The notes beneath the pieces were generated by a model that made no database searches, had not been told where the DNA came from, and saw only the letters and a list, made by a program, of their open reading frames with translations. From NCBI RefSeq assembly GCF_000739015.1, contig NZ_JPUG01000076.1:1-64000 (forward strand): a stretch of 64,000 nt of DNA, in the 5' to 3' direction. Below are positions 44,087 through 53,098 of this stretch, in pieces; within the stretch, counting starts at the first letter, position 1; every line of letters starts with the position of its first letter. This DNA comes from Microvirga sp. BSC39. GTDB lineage: Bacteria; Pseudomonadota; Alphaproteobacteria; Rhizobiales; Beijerinckiaceae. Made by a program: the position numbers and the translations under genes.

Positions 44087-44890
44087 TCAATTGCTCCAGC
44101 GGTCACGCCACTGCATCTCGCCGGCCATGCAGTTGGTGCGCTGAGGGGACTGGATGCGGCTGATCAGGGGCTGTCCGGGCATCAAATTGGCAATCTCAAG
44201 CAGGATTTTGGTTTTGATCGCCTCGATGAACTGGTCGCGCTCCCGCACCGGAACGGTGAACGCACCCTGGCCGCCGATCACGCAGTCCTTGTAATAGACG
44301 TCGAGGTCCGGGATGTCGAGGTAGCCGGGCTGGCGCAGCATGATCGGCAGCCCGTTGATGGTGATGCCCTTGGCCAAAGCCGCGTCACGGGCCTCCAGCA
44401 CGACCCGGCCCTGGTTGTTGGGACCGTCGCCCGACACATCGATTACGCGCCGCGTGGCGTTCAGGCCGCTCTCCTCCAGAAGCTTCACGCTGAAATCGAT
44501 GGCACTGGAGATCGAGGTCCGCTGCGCCCGCCGCAGGGGCGTGGAGGCGATCTTGTCGGCAAAGGCCATCAGGCTCTCGGAATTGTCGAGCACCGTCCAG
44601 GGAATGATCACCTTCTGATCCGGCGATCCCGCCCATTCCATGTAGGTGACCGCGATCCGGCCCAGCATTCCGCCGCGGATCGCGTCATGAACCAGCTTGG
44701 AGCGGAAGGCTTGGGCGAAGCCTTCCCGCTGCAGGGCCTGCTCGTCCGTGTCCATGGAAAACGAGATGTCCACCGCGACTACGAGGGCGAGATCAACCTC
44801 GGTGTCGGTCTGGGCCTGAACAGGGAGGGCGAGCAGCCCCCAGAGGCAGACAAATGCTGCGGCAAGGCGGGTGAAGCCGGAACAAACCAT
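44087..44890 (-). CDS. DUF1194 domain-containing VWA protein, secreted
   Basis: The 267-residue protein has a signal peptide (cut near VQAQ) and a von Willebrand factor A-like domain with the metal-ion-dependent adhesion motif D41-I-S-F-S45. Then come YMEWAGSPDQ, ATRRVIDVSGDGPNNQG and GITINGLPIM, which define DUF1194. A C-terminal pair of cysteines may form a disulfide. It is probably periplasmic and binds a divalent metal, but its role is unknown. It precedes mgsA by 12 bp. Confidence 0.85.
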   Translation of the reverse strand: MVCSGFTRLAAAFVCLWGLLALPVQAQTDTEVDLALVVAVDISFSMDTDEQALQREGFAQAFRSKLVHDAIRGGMLGRIAVTYMEWAGSPDQKVIIPWTVLDNSESLMAFADKIASTPLRRAQRTSISSAIDFSVKLLEESGLNATRRVIDVSGDGPNNQGRVVLEARDAALAKGITINGLPIMLRQPGYLDIPDLDVYYKDCVIGGQGAFTVPVRERDQFIEAIKTKILLEIANLMPGQPLISRIQSPQRTNCMAGEMQWRDRWSN

Positions 44891-44979
44891 CGGAATCTCC
44901 TGTGCGGGAGCCGGATTGGTCAGAAAAGTGTGCCAGCTTCTGGAAGTAAGGCAAGGCTGCTCCTGGACCAGAGGGGAGC

Positions 44980-45606
44980 TTAAGAATGCTTGCCTTCCAC
45001 GATTGCGAGGGCTGCCTGGAAGGCAGCGTCGGGGTCGAGATGGGTTGTGTCGAGGGTCACTGCATCGGCGGCGGCTTTGAGCGGGGCCGTGCTGCGGTTC
45101 ATGTCGCGCTCGTCCCGGCGGCGGATGTCCGCCAGGATCGTCTTGTACTCGGCCTGCTCGCCGCGCCGCAGGAGTTCGAGATGCCGGCGCCGCGCCCGCT
45201 CCTCGGGGGCGGCGGTGATGAAGAGCTTCACGTCCGCATCCGGGCAGACCACGGTGCCGATGTCGCGCCCGTCGAGCACCGCGCCCGGTTTCTGCTCGCC
45301 GAACTGGCGCTGGAAGGCCAGCAGGGCATCGCGCACCGGCTGATAGGCCGAGACCACCGAGGCAGCCTCTCCCATGGCGGCTCCCCGGAGACGGGAATCG
45401 TCGTCCAGGTGTGAGACGTCCAGGTTCTGCGCCACTGCCGTGGCGGCGTCCTGGTCGGTAAGGGGAACGTCCCTGTCCATGAGCACGCGGGCCACCGCCC
45501 GGTAGAGCAGGCCGGTGTCGAGATGGGCGAAGCCGTAATGCTCCGCGAGGCGCTTGCCCAGGGTGCCCTTGCCGGAAGCCGCAGGGCCGTCGATGGCGAT
45601 GATCAT
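44980..45606 (-). CDS. cmk: Cytidylate kinase
   Basis: Cmk phosphorylates CMP and dCMP. The 208-residue protein has the P-loop AIDGPAASGKGTLGKRLAEH at its N-terminus and FAHLDTGLLYRAVARVLMD. The nucleotide-binding VLDGRDIGTVVCPDADVKLF and the lid region follow, ending DPDAAFQAALAIVEGKHS. It follows aroA by 7 bp in one operon. In many alphaproteobacteria cmk is followed by rpsA; here DUF1194 and mgsA occupy that place. Confidence 0.95.
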   Translation of the reverse strand: MIIAIDGPAASGKGTLGKRLAEHYGFAHLDTGLLYRAVARVLMDRDVPLTDQDAATAVAQNLDVSHLDDDSRLRGAAMGEAASVVSAYQPVRDALLAFQRQFGEQKPGAVLDGRDIGTVVCPDADVKLFITAAPEERARRRHLELLRRGEQAEYKTILADIRRRDERDMNRSTAPLKAAADAVTLDTTHLDPDAAFQAALAIVEGKHS

Positions 45607-45613
45607 GGGCGGG

Positions 45614-46963
45614 TCAATCCTGGATCGTGGCGCCGAGCTCCCGCATGAGCGGGATGAAGGAGGGGAAGCTAGTCACGATCATGGCACCGTCATCGACCGT
45701 CATCGGCTCGGTCGTCGCCAGGCCCATGACCAGGAACGACATGGCGATGCGATGGTCGAGATGGGTGGCCACCGGCTTGCCGCCGCCCCGGACCTTGCCG
45801 CCGGAGCCATGAACGATCAGGTCGTCACCCTCGATCTCGTACTTGACGCCGGCCTCCGCAAGGCCGGCCGCCACGGCCGCCAGGCGGTCGGATTCCTTGA
45901 CCCGCAGCTCATGAAGCCCCTGCATCCGGGTTGTGCCTTCCGCGAATGAGGCCGCGACCGCCAGGATCGGGTACTCGTCGATCATCGCCGGGGCCCGGGC
46001 ATGGGGGACTGTGACGCCGGTGAGTCTGCTGTGCTGGACGCGAAGATCAGCCACTGTCTCGCCGCCCTCGTTGCGCTCGTTCAGGCGCTCGATGGAAGCG
46101 CCCATCTCGATCAGCGTCGTGATGAGGCCGGTGCGGAGCGGATTCATCATCACGCCCTCGATCAGCACGTCCGAACCGGGGGTGATCAGGGCTGCCACCA
46201 GGGGGAAGGCGGCCGAGGAGGGGTCGGTCGGCACGACGATGTCGGTGCCGCGCAGCTCCGGCTGGCCCTGCAGGGTGATGGCGCGGCCGTCGGCTCCGTG
46301 AGAGGCAACCTCCACGCTCGCCCCGAAATGGCGCAGCATCCGCTCCGTATGGTCGCGGGTGGCCTCGCGCTCGATGACGGTGGTCTTGCCCGGCGAGTTG
46401 AGGCCGGCGAGCAGGATGGCCGACTTGATCTGGGCCGAGGCGGCGGGCGTCTCGTAGGTGATGGGAAGCGTCTCGCGGGGGCCGCGCAGGGTCAGGGGCA
46501 CCCGCCCGCCCTCGGCCTCGCTCACCACGGTCACGCCCATCTGGACGAGCGGATCGAGGATGCGGCGCATGGGGCGCTTCCTCAGCGAAGCGTCGCCGTC
46601 GAAGGTGGAGGTGATGGTGTGGCTGCCGGCCACGCCCATCATGAGGCGCGAGCCGGTGCCCGCATTGCCGAAATCGAGCACATCCTTGGGTTCCGTCAAC
46701 CCGCCGATGCCGACGCCGACGATGCGCCATCGGCCCGGAGCCTCGCGGGTGATGGTGGCGCCGAGTGCCCGGCAGGCCTCGGCCGTGCGCAGCACGTCGT
46801 CGCCTTCCAAGAGGCCTTCGACCCGGGTTTCGCCGATGGAGAGGAGCCCGAAGATCATGGAGCGGTGGGAGATCGACTTGTCGCCGGGAACGCGGATGCG
46901 CCCTTTCAGGGGCGTTCCGGACCTGCTGGCGACCGGGGACGGCGTTCCGTGCGCGTGCGACAT
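45614..46963 (-). CDS. aroA: 3-phosphoshikimate 1-carboxyvinyltransferase (EPSP synthase, CP4-like)
   Basis: The 449-residue shikimate-pathway enzyme begins MSHAHGTPSPVASRSG and then has GRIRVPGDKSISHRSMIFGL, LLEGDDVLRTAEACRALGA, LDFGNAGTGSRLMMGVAG and DEYPILAVAASFAEGTTRMQ, with the family's C-terminal DHRIAMSFLVMGLAT. The overall pattern is the class II (CP4-like) type, but the residue corresponding to CP4 Ala100 is Gly (NAGTG). I use the ATG at 46961-46963. cmk follows 7 bp later. Confidence 0.95.
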   Translation of the reverse strand: MSHAHGTPSPVASRSGTPLKGRIRVPGDKSISHRSMIFGLLSIGETRVEGLLEGDDVLRTAEACRALGATITREAPGRWRIVGVGIGGLTEPKDVLDFGNAGTGSRLMMGVAGSHTITSTFDGDASLRKRPMRRILDPLVQMGVTVVSEAEGGRVPLTLRGPRETLPITYETPAASAQIKSAILLAGLNSPGKTTVIEREATRDHTERMLRHFGASVEVASHGADGRAITLQGQPELRGTDIVVPTDPSSAAFPLVAALITPGSDVLIEGVMMNPLRTGLITTLIEMGASIERLNERNEGGETVADLRVQHSRLTGVTVPHARAPAMIDEYPILAVAASFAEGTTRMQGLHELRVKESDRLAAVAAGLAEAGVKYEIEGDDLIVHGSGGKVRGGGKPVATHLDHRIAMSFLVMGLATTEPMTVDDGAMIVTSFPSFIPLMRELGATIQD

Positions 46964-47075
46964 TGTGTTTGAGTCCCTCAGAGCCTTCTCGTCAGGGCGG
47001 GCTCCTAACACGGGGTTTTCCCGCCGTCACGCGCAAGCTGGGTCAGGCCCGGCCCTTGCCTCTGCAATTTCCTAT

Positions 47076-47104
47076 TTGACAAGCCACCCCCTGCCGACTA
47101 ACGG
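47076..47104 (+). promoter_or_regulatory. Sigma70-like promoter for the TIGR02300 gene
   Basis: TTGACA at 47076-47081 and TAACGG at 47099-47104 are 17 bp apart. The -35 is perfect and the -10 weak. It lies about 40 bp before the GTG start and is divergent from aroA. Confidence 0.5.
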
Positions 47105-47144
47105 AGCCTTCCCAACCATTCACACTTATCCAAGGCAATCACCC

Positions 47145-47534
47145 GTGGCCAAACCGGAACTCGGCTTGAAGCGCCAGTGCATGAGCTGCGGCGCGAAATT
47201 CTACGATCTCAACAAGGACCCGGCCGTCTGCCCGAAATGCGGCACCGTGTTCCAGGCAACCGCCATGACGACCCGCGTGGCTGCTCCCGTGGCGGCCCGT
47301 GCCGCCGCCGTGGCCGATGACGACGAGACCGAGCTCGAGGCGGCCGGTCCGGAGATGGTCTCCCTCGATGAGGTCGAGGCTGACGAGAACGAGAAGGACA
47401 TCCCGGTCGATGACGACATCGAGGTGGCCGACGATGTCGCCGATGACGATACCTTCCTCGAGGACGAGGAAGAGGGCGACGACGACGTGTCCGACCTGAT
47501 CGACAGCGATCTGGAAGACGACGAAGAGGCTTGA
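47145..47534 (+). CDS. TIGR02300 family acidic zinc-ribbon protein
   Basis: The 129-residue protein starts at GTG 47145 (VAKPELGLKRQCMSC). It has a zinc ribbon formed by CMSCGAKFYDLNKDP and VCPKCG, containing the FYDLNK motif that gives this family its name. A low-complexity, highly acidic tail (VSDLIDSDLEDDEEA) makes up the second half. The role is unknown. It is conserved next to aroA in Rhizobiales, as here (divergent). Confidence 0.88.
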   Translation: MAKPELGLKRQCMSCGAKFYDLNKDPAVCPKCGTVFQATAMTTRVAAPVAARAAAVADDDETELEAAGPEMVSLDEVEADENEKDIPVDDDIEVADDVADDDTFLEDEEEGDDDVSDLIDSDLEDDEEA

Positions 47535-47544
47535 ACCTCGCAAA

Positions 47545-47568
47545 AGAGGCGACTATAGAGACGCCTCT
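47545..47568 (+). terminator. Hairpin after the TIGR02300 gene
   Basis: AGAGGCG and CGCCTCT form a 7-bp stem with a 10-nt loop, followed by GATTT. It lies 10 bp after the stop and 47 bp before tRNA-Ala. Confidence 0.45.
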
Positions 47569-47615
47569 GATTTGAGAAGAGTTCGCCGCGGTGTCCCATA
47601 CATCGCGGCTCGGAT

Positions 47616-47691
<76 letters not shown>

Positions 47692-47702
47692 AATCTTTCC
47701 GA

Positions 47703-47729
47703 AAAGCCGCCCGAAGGGGCGGCTTTTTT
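47703..47729 (+). terminator. Intrinsic terminator of tRNA-Ala
   Basis: AAAGCCGCCC and GGGCGGCTTT form a perfect 10-bp stem with a 4-nt loop (GAAG), with six Ts at 47724-47729. It starts 12 bp after the encoded CCA. Confidence 0.9.
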
Positions 47730-47845
47730 GTTGGCTGCGTGCTCCCATCCGCCCTTCGTCTCATGGAAAGGGCGCTCATCTTCATTTTTAGTCTCCCTGC
47801 CTTAAGCTAAGGGCAGGATCTTCACATCCACCGAAAGCGGGAACG

Positions 47846-50047
47846 ATGACGCGCGTCCAGACGAACGGCCTCCAGGTTGCACCGGTTCTTCACGAGTTCA
47901 TCGAGCGGGAGGCGCTGGCCTATACCGGCGTCTCGCCGGATGCCTTCTGGAAGGGGCTTGCCGGCCTCGTGAGGGAATTCGCCCCGCGCGACCGCGAACT
48001 GCTCGCCGTTCGCGACAGGCTCCAGGCGCAGATCGACGAGTACCACCGCGCCCGAAAAGGCCAGCCTTTCGATCAGGCCGACTATGAGCGATTCCTGCGC
48101 GACATCGGATATGTGCTGCCGGAGCCCGAGGATTTCGCGGTCAGGACGCAGAACGTGGACGACGAGATCGCCCGCATCGCCGGGCCTCAGCTCGTGGTGC
48201 CGGTGTCCAATGCCCGCTATGCGCTGAACGCCGCGAATGCCCGCTGGGGCAGCCTCTACGACGCCCTCTACGGCACCGATGCCATTCCGGAGGACGAGGG
48301 TGCGACCCGCTCCGGCGGCTACAACAAGGCGCGCGGCACCAAGGTCGTGGCCCGCGCCCGCGAGGTTCTCGACCGGGCGGCGCCCCTGGCAGGTGGCAGC
48401 CACAGGGATGCGGCTTCCTACACGATCCAGGGCACGGCCCTCATCGTCACGCTTCAGGACGGCACCGAGACGGGGCTTTCCGATCCGGCCCAGTTCGTCG
48501 GCTATCAGGGTGAGGCGGCAAGCCCCTCATCGGTGCTGCTGCGTCACAACAACCTGCATCTCGACATCCGCATCGACCGCTCGCATCTCATCGGCGCCGA
48601 GGATCCCGCGGGCGTCGCCGACGTGGTGATGGAATCGGCCGTCTCCACCATCATGGACCTGGAAGATTCGGTGGCGGCGGTCGATGCCGACGACAAGGTC
48701 GAGGTCTACCGTACCTGGCTCGGGCTGATGAAGGGCGATCTGGTCGAGAGCTTCGAGAAGGGCGGGCGCACCGTCGAGCGCCGCCTCAATCCGGACCGGG
48801 TCTACACGGCCGTGAGCGGCGGTGAATTGCGCCTTCATGGACGCAGCCTGATGCTGGTGCGCAATGTGGGCCACCACATGTTCACCGATGCGGTGCTCGA
48901 CGAGAATGGCGAGGAGATCCCGGAAACCATCCTCGACGCGGCCATCACGTCGCTCATCGCCATCCACGATCTGAAAGGTGCAGGCTCCCTGCGCAACAGC
49001 CGCGCGGGCTCGGTCTACATCGTGAAGCCCAAGATGCACGGGCCTGACGAGGTGGCGTTCGCCAACGACCTCTTCGCTGCCGTCGAGGACATGCTGAGTC
49101 TTCCCCGCAATACCCTCAAGATGGGCATCATGGACGAGGAGCGGCGCACCACCGTCAACCTCAAGGCCTGCATCCATGCGGCCGCCGAGCGCATCGTGTT
49201 CATCAACACGGGTTTCCTCGACCGCACGGGCGACGAGATCCACACGTCCATGGAAGCCGGCCCCATGATCCGCAAGAACGACATGAAGTCGACCGCGTGG
49301 ATCAAGGCCTACGAGGACAACAACGTGGATGTAGGCATGCTCTGCGGCCTGCCCGGCAAGGCGCAGATCGGCAAGGGCATGTGGGCGGCGCCCGATAAGA
49401 TGGCCGATATGCTCTCACAGAAGATCGGTCACCCGCAGGCTGGCGCCACCACCGCCTGGGTGCCGTCGCCCACCGCCGCGACGCTGCATGCGCTGCACTA
49501 TCATCAGGTGAGCGTGCCGGCTCGCCAGGAGGAGCTGAAGAAGCGCTCGCGCGCAAAACTTTCCGATATCCTGACCATTCCGGTGTCCCAGTCCAACTGG
49601 GCGCCGGATGCGGTCCAGCAGGAACTCGACAACAACTGCCAGGGCATTCTCGGCTACGTGGTGCGATGGATCGACCAGGGCGTCGGCTGCTCGAAGGTGC
49701 CGGACATCCATGATGTAGGCCTGATGGAAGATCGCGCCACCTTGCGCATCTCCAGCCAGCACCTCGCCAACTGGCTGCGCCATGGCATCGTCAGCGAGGA
49801 TCAGGTGATGCAGACCCTGCGCCGCATGGCCGAGGTAGTGGACCGGCAGAATGCCGGCGATCCGCTCTACCGGCCGATGGCGCCGAACTTCGATGGGCCT
49901 GCCTTCCGGGCTGCCTGTGACCTCGTCTTTAAAGGCGCGGAGCAGCCCAACGGCTACACGGAATACGTGCTGCACGAACGCCGCCGCGAGGCAAAGGCCG
50001 CAGGGGCGCCGGACCGCATCGACGAAAGCGGCGTCAGAACGCAATAA
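47846..50047 (+). CDS. glcB: Malate synthase G
   Basis: The 733-residue monomeric enzyme condenses glyoxylate and acetyl-CoA to malate. Characteristic segments are NAANARWGSLYDALYGTDAI, IMDLEDSVAAVDADDKVEVY, GSVYIVKPKMHGPDEVAFAN, LKMGIMDEERRTTVNLKACI (catalytic region) and QKIGHPQAGATTAWVPSPTA. Length fits the G isoform (about 720-730). It is a single-gene unit with a bidirectional terminator after it. Its partner isocitrate lyase is not in the window. Confidence 0.97.
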   Translation: MTRVQTNGLQVAPVLHEFIEREALAYTGVSPDAFWKGLAGLVREFAPRDRELLAVRDRLQAQIDEYHRARKGQPFDQADYERFLRDIGYVLPEPEDFAVRTQNVDDEIARIAGPQLVVPVSNARYALNAANARWGSLYDALYGTDAIPEDEGATRSGGYNKARGTKVVARAREVLDRAAPLAGGSHRDAASYTIQGTALIVTLQDGTETGLSDPAQFVGYQGEAASPSSVLLRHNNLHLDIRIDRSHLIGAEDPAGVADVVMESAVSTIMDLEDSVAAVDADDKVEVYRTWLGLMKGDLVESFEKGGRTVERRLNPDRVYTAVSGGELRLHGRSLMLVRNVGHHMFTDAVLDENGEEIPETILDAAITSLIAIHDLKGAGSLRNSRAGSVYIVKPKMHGPDEVAFANDLFAAVEDMLSLPRNTLKMGIMDEERRTTVNLKACIHAAAERIVFINTGFLDRTGDEIHTSMEAGPMIRKNDMKSTAWIKAYEDNNVDVGMLCGLPGKAQIGKGMWAAPDKMADMLSQKIGHPQAGATTAWVPSPTAATLHALHYHQVSVPARQEELKKRSRAKLSDILTIPVSQSNWAPDAVQQELDNNCQGILGYVVRWIDQGVGCSKVPDIHDVGLMEDRATLRISSQHLANWLRHGIVSEDQVMQTLRRMAEVVDRQNAGDPLYRPMAPNFDGPAFRAACDLVFKGAEQPNGYTEYVLHERRREAKAAGAPDRIDESGVRTQ

Positions 50048-50051
50048 AAGG

Positions 50052-50077
50052 AAAGGGCGCCGATGCGGCGCCCTTTT
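50052..50077. terminator. Bidirectional terminator between glcB and pxpC
   Basis: AAAGGGCGCC and GGCGCCCTTT form a perfect 10-bp stem around GATGC. It has Ts on the plus-strand side (CTTTT) and As on the other, so it can stop both convergent genes. Confidence 0.85.
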
Positions 50078-51102
50078 CATTCGTGGCTTGCGGGAGAAAG
50101 CGCGTCGACCGTGCCGCCGATCAGATTGCGGCTGAGCAGATGCTCCGTGGTCAGGTCGAAGCGAACGGGGGTGAGTTGTGATGAAAGCGAGGCAATCCAA
50201 TCCCTCAGCTGCCGCGCCGCCGCCACGGCCTCGTCCCGCTCCACGGCCCTGAAGCGCACCTTTGTGCCTGACCGCATCTGCGCGAAGCGGGCAAGATCGG
50301 CGCTGATCACGGTGGCGATCTTCGGATAGCCGCCCGCCGTCTGCCGGTCGCGCATGAGCACGATGGGCTGGCCGCTGCCCGGCACCTGGATATGGCCGTC
50401 CACGATCCCGTCCGACACGATGTTGAAGCCCTTGGCGTGCTCGAGCTTGGGCCCGGTGAGCTGAAAGCCCATCCGATCGGCCTGGGGGCTGATGGTGAAC
50501 TCACTTTCCAAGAACAAACGAATGCTGTCCGGCGTGAAGTAATCGTCCTGCGGCCCGAGCATGACGCGTAGAGGGCCGGTCTCCTCGATGAGGTCGACGG
50601 TCAGCTGCATGGGCTCGCCCGCTTGGACCTCCGGCCGGCATGGCAGGTGGCTTCCGGCCTGGAGCGGCGCCCCTTTCAGGCCGCCGAGGCGGGAGCGCAG
50701 ATGAAACGAGAGGCTGCCCAGCTGCGGCTCGACCGCAAGGCCTCCGGCCACCGCCAGATACGCGAAGGTGCCAGTGCGCGGGTGCCCCACCTCAAGGGTC
50801 TGACCCTCCCTCAGCATGAAGGATGTCAGGGGAGGTAGGGGCGTGCCGTCGATGCTGGCGGACGCGCCCGCACCGGCGACGGCGAGGCGCAGGTCGCCGC
50901 CCTCGGCCGTGAAGGCGCCGCCGAGATTGACGAACTCGATTGTCCCCATGTCGGGAGAATTCCCCACAAGGACATTCGCCATCGCCAGAGCGCGGCGGTC
51001 CATGGCGCCGGAGGGCGAGACGCCGAAGCCCTGATAGCCGAAGCGGCCGCGATCCTGCAAGGCGGTCATCGGGCCGCAGGATTTCACCACGAGATCGATC
51101 AT
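50077..51102 (-). CDS. pxpC: 5-oxoprolinase subunit C family protein (biotin-dependent carboxyltransferase-like)
   Basis: The 341-residue protein starts at the ATG at 51100-51102, inside the end of pxpB (4-bp overlap). It has the KipA/PxpC/allophanate-hydrolase subunit 2 opening SCGPMTALQDRGRFGYQGFG with SPSGAMDRRALAMAN and the later GFQLTGPKL and PIVLMRDRQTAGGYPKIATV. With PxpA and PxpB this forms ATP-dependent 5-oxoprolinase. No pxpA is adjacent, so the partner must be elsewhere or the pair does another carboxylation-type reaction. Confidence 0.85.
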   Translation of the reverse strand: MIDLVVKSCGPMTALQDRGRFGYQGFGVSPSGAMDRRALAMANVLVGNSPDMGTIEFVNLGGAFTAEGGDLRLAVAGAGASASIDGTPLPPLTSFMLREGQTLEVGHPRTGTFAYLAVAGGLAVEPQLGSLSFHLRSRLGGLKGAPLQAGSHLPCRPEVQAGEPMQLTVDLIEETGPLRVMLGPQDDYFTPDSIRLFLESEFTISPQADRMGFQLTGPKLEHAKGFNIVSDGIVDGHIQVPGSGQPIVLMRDRQTAGGYPKIATVISADLARFAQMRSGTKVRFRAVERDEAVAAARQLRDWIASLSSQLTPVRFDLTTEHLLSRNLIGGTVDALSPASHE

Positions 51103-51821
51103 GGGCGAACCTCCTCGGCCACCGGCTCGCCGGCCTGAACGGCCTTCTCCATCGCCTCCCAGCGCGAGGCATCGACGGGTTCGAACACGATCTCGTCGCC
51201 GGCCGCGAACAGGAAGACCGGGTTCCGTTCCGGAGCGTAGGGGCGCACAGGCGTCAGGCCGAGATTGTGCCACCCGCTCGGCATATCCATGGGGGCGATG
51301 CCCGCCTGCTCGCCGCCGATCATGATCGTGCCGGCCGGGATCTTGGCCCGGGGATGAACCCGCCGGGACGTGGCGATCCGCTTGTCGAGGCCGCCGAGAT
51401 AGGTGAAGCCCGGCAGGAAGCCGATCATGTAGATGCGATAGACGGCCGACGAATGGATGTCGATCACCTGGGCAGGCGTCAGGCCATGGATCTCGGCCAC
51501 TTCCTCCAGGTCGCTCCCGTATTCGCCGCCGTAAACCACCGGCACGCGCCAACGGCGGCCGACCGCGTGGCGCGGCACGAGATCCTTGGTCTCCTCATCG
51601 AGGAGCCTGACCAGGGCGTCGTAGTCGATCACTGCCGGATCGAACTGGATGGTCAGGGAGCGATAGGTCGGCACGGTCTCGATCAGCCCGGTGGGGGCAC
51701 GGGCGCGGACGATCTCGTCGAGGGCCAGGACCATGGCGTTGAGGCCTGAATCGATCGTGCTTCCGAACTCCACGGTGAGGGCGCTGTCGCCGCAGGGAAG
51801 AATCTTTGGTGTCGGCACCAT
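51099..51821 (-). CDS. pxpB: 5-oxoprolinase subunit B family protein (KipI/allophanate hydrolase subunit 1-like)
   Basis: The protein has 240 residues from the ATG at 51819-51821, preceded by a G-rich stretch; an ATG at 51863 is an alternative. The family pattern ILPCGDSALTVEFGSTID, VVYGGEYGSDLEEVAEIHGL, YMIGFLPGFTYLGGLDKRIA and IAPMDMPSGWHNLGLTPV is clear. It overlaps pxpC by 4 bp, giving a coupled pair. Confidence 0.85.
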   Translation of the reverse strand: MVPTPKILPCGDSALTVEFGSTIDSGLNAMVLALDEIVRARAPTGLIETVPTYRSLTIQFDPAVIDYDALVRLLDEETKDLVPRHAVGRRWRVPVVYGGEYGSDLEEVAEIHGLTPAQVIDIHSSAVYRIYMIGFLPGFTYLGGLDKRIATSRRVHPRAKIPAGTIMIGGEQAGIAPMDMPSGWHNLGLTPVRPYAPERNPVFLFAAGDEIVFEPVDASRWEAMEKAVQAGEPVAEEVRP

Positions 51822-52039
51822 GCCCCCATTCGGTTTGACGAAACGGCATCCGATCCATCTCATATCGGCGCCTGCCAGACAACGGCGGGGAAGGGGAAAG
51901 GGACATGCGCCCGGCACATGGGCGCCGAACGGGGCATCACCCTCCCATGCTCCTTTTTGCTAGGCTCACCCCCGCCTCGTCCTTTGTGCTATTCCACCTG
52001 CCATCTGATGCCTGAGCCCAGGCCCATGCGGAGAAGACC

Positions 52040-52825
52040 ATGACCTTGACATCGAAGACAGCCGTCGTCACCGGCTCGACCAGCGGCATCGGCCTGGCCA
52101 TTGCCCGCGCGCTCGCCAAGGAAGGTGCGAACATCGTCCTCAACGGACTGGGCGACGAGGCCGAGATCGAAAAGACCCGCGCCGGCATCGAGAGCGAGTT
52201 CGGCGTGAAGGCGGTCTATTCACCGGCTAACATGCTCAAAGCCGACGAGATCGAGGAGATGGTACGGCTCGGCGAGCGCACCTTCGGCAGCGTCGACATC
52301 CTGGTCAACAATGCGGGCATCCAGTTCGTCTCGCCGGTGGAGGATTTCCCGGTCGAGAAGTGGGACCAGATCATCGCGATCAATCTCACATCGGCCTTCC
52401 ACGCCATCCGCGCCGCCGTGCCCGGCATGAAGGCGCGCGGGTGGGGCCGCATCATCAACACGGCCTCGGCCCATTCCCTCGTGGCCTCGCCCTTCAAGTC
52501 CGCCTATGTGGCGGCCAAGCACGGCATCGCGGGCCTCACCAAGACGGTGGCGCTGGAAGTGGCGACGCAGGGCATCACCGTGAACTGCATCAGCCCCGGC
52601 TACGTCTGGACACCGCTGGTCGAGCGGCAGATCCCCGACACCATGAAGGCGCGGGGTCTCACCAAGGAGCAGGTGATCAACGACGTGCTTCTGGAAGCCC
52701 AGCCCACCAAGCAGTTCGTGACCGTCGATCAGGTGGCGGGGCTTGCCGTGTTCCTGTGCTCCGATGCGGCCAGCCAGATGTCCGGCGCCAACCTGTCGAT
52801 GGATGGCGGCTGGACGGCGAAGTAA
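52040..52825 (+). CDS. bdhA: 3-hydroxybutyrate dehydrogenase (short-chain dehydrogenase)
   Basis: The 261-residue SDR has the coenzyme loop VVTGSTSGIGLAIARAL, NNAG, catalytic serine in NTASAHSLVASPFKSAYVAA with Y-x-x-x-K in SAYVAAKHGIAGL, and the ending VFLCSDAASQMSGANLSMDG. VKAVYSPANMLK and ISPGYVWTPLVERQIPDTMK are typical of D-3-hydroxybutyrate dehydrogenase, which yields acetoacetate in PHB breakdown. A large composite repeat follows. Related SDRs cannot be fully excluded. Confidence 0.88.
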   Translation: MTLTSKTAVVTGSTSGIGLAIARALAKEGANIVLNGLGDEAEIEKTRAGIESEFGVKAVYSPANMLKADEIEEMVRLGERTFGSVDILVNNAGIQFVSPVEDFPVEKWDQIIAINLTSAFHAIRAAVPGMKARGWGRIINTASAHSLVASPFKSAYVAAKHGIAGLTKTVALEVATQGITVNCISPGYVWTPLVERQIPDTMKARGLTKEQVINDVLLEAQPTKQFVTVDQVAGLAVFLCSDAASQMSGANLSMDGGWTAK

Positions 52826-52838
52826 GTTTTTCTGATCG

Positions 52839-53084
52839 TCATCCCGGACGGCGGAGCCGATCCGGGATCGTGCGCAGGATCAAGCGCTGGAACCTCGACA
52901 CTGTCATCCCCGCGCAGGCGGGGATCCATAAACACGACGCCTCATGAGAGGGCGAACAGCGTCGTGCCTCATTCTACACGGTCGGCGGTTATGGATCCCG
53001 GGCTCCGCTGCGCGGCCCCGGGATGACAGGGCTGGACTGGTTTGCGCGATCCCGGATCTTCGCTGCGCTCCGTCCGGGATGACG
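52839..53084. repeat. Composite nested palindromic repeat (family A), copy 1
   Basis: The outer ends are CGTCATCCCGGACGGCGGAG and CTCCGTCCGGGATGACGG. Nested inside are a TGTCATCCCC...ATCCATAA arm and a TTATGGATCCCGGGC...GGGATGACAG arm, the latter equal to the 6.7 kb module. Between the arms AACACGACG and CGTCGTG also pair. It fills the gap between convergent bdhA and pip. The reverse complement of 58159-58400 has the same order of parts. Confidence 0.85.
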
Positions 53085-53098
53085 GTTGTCCGCTAGCC

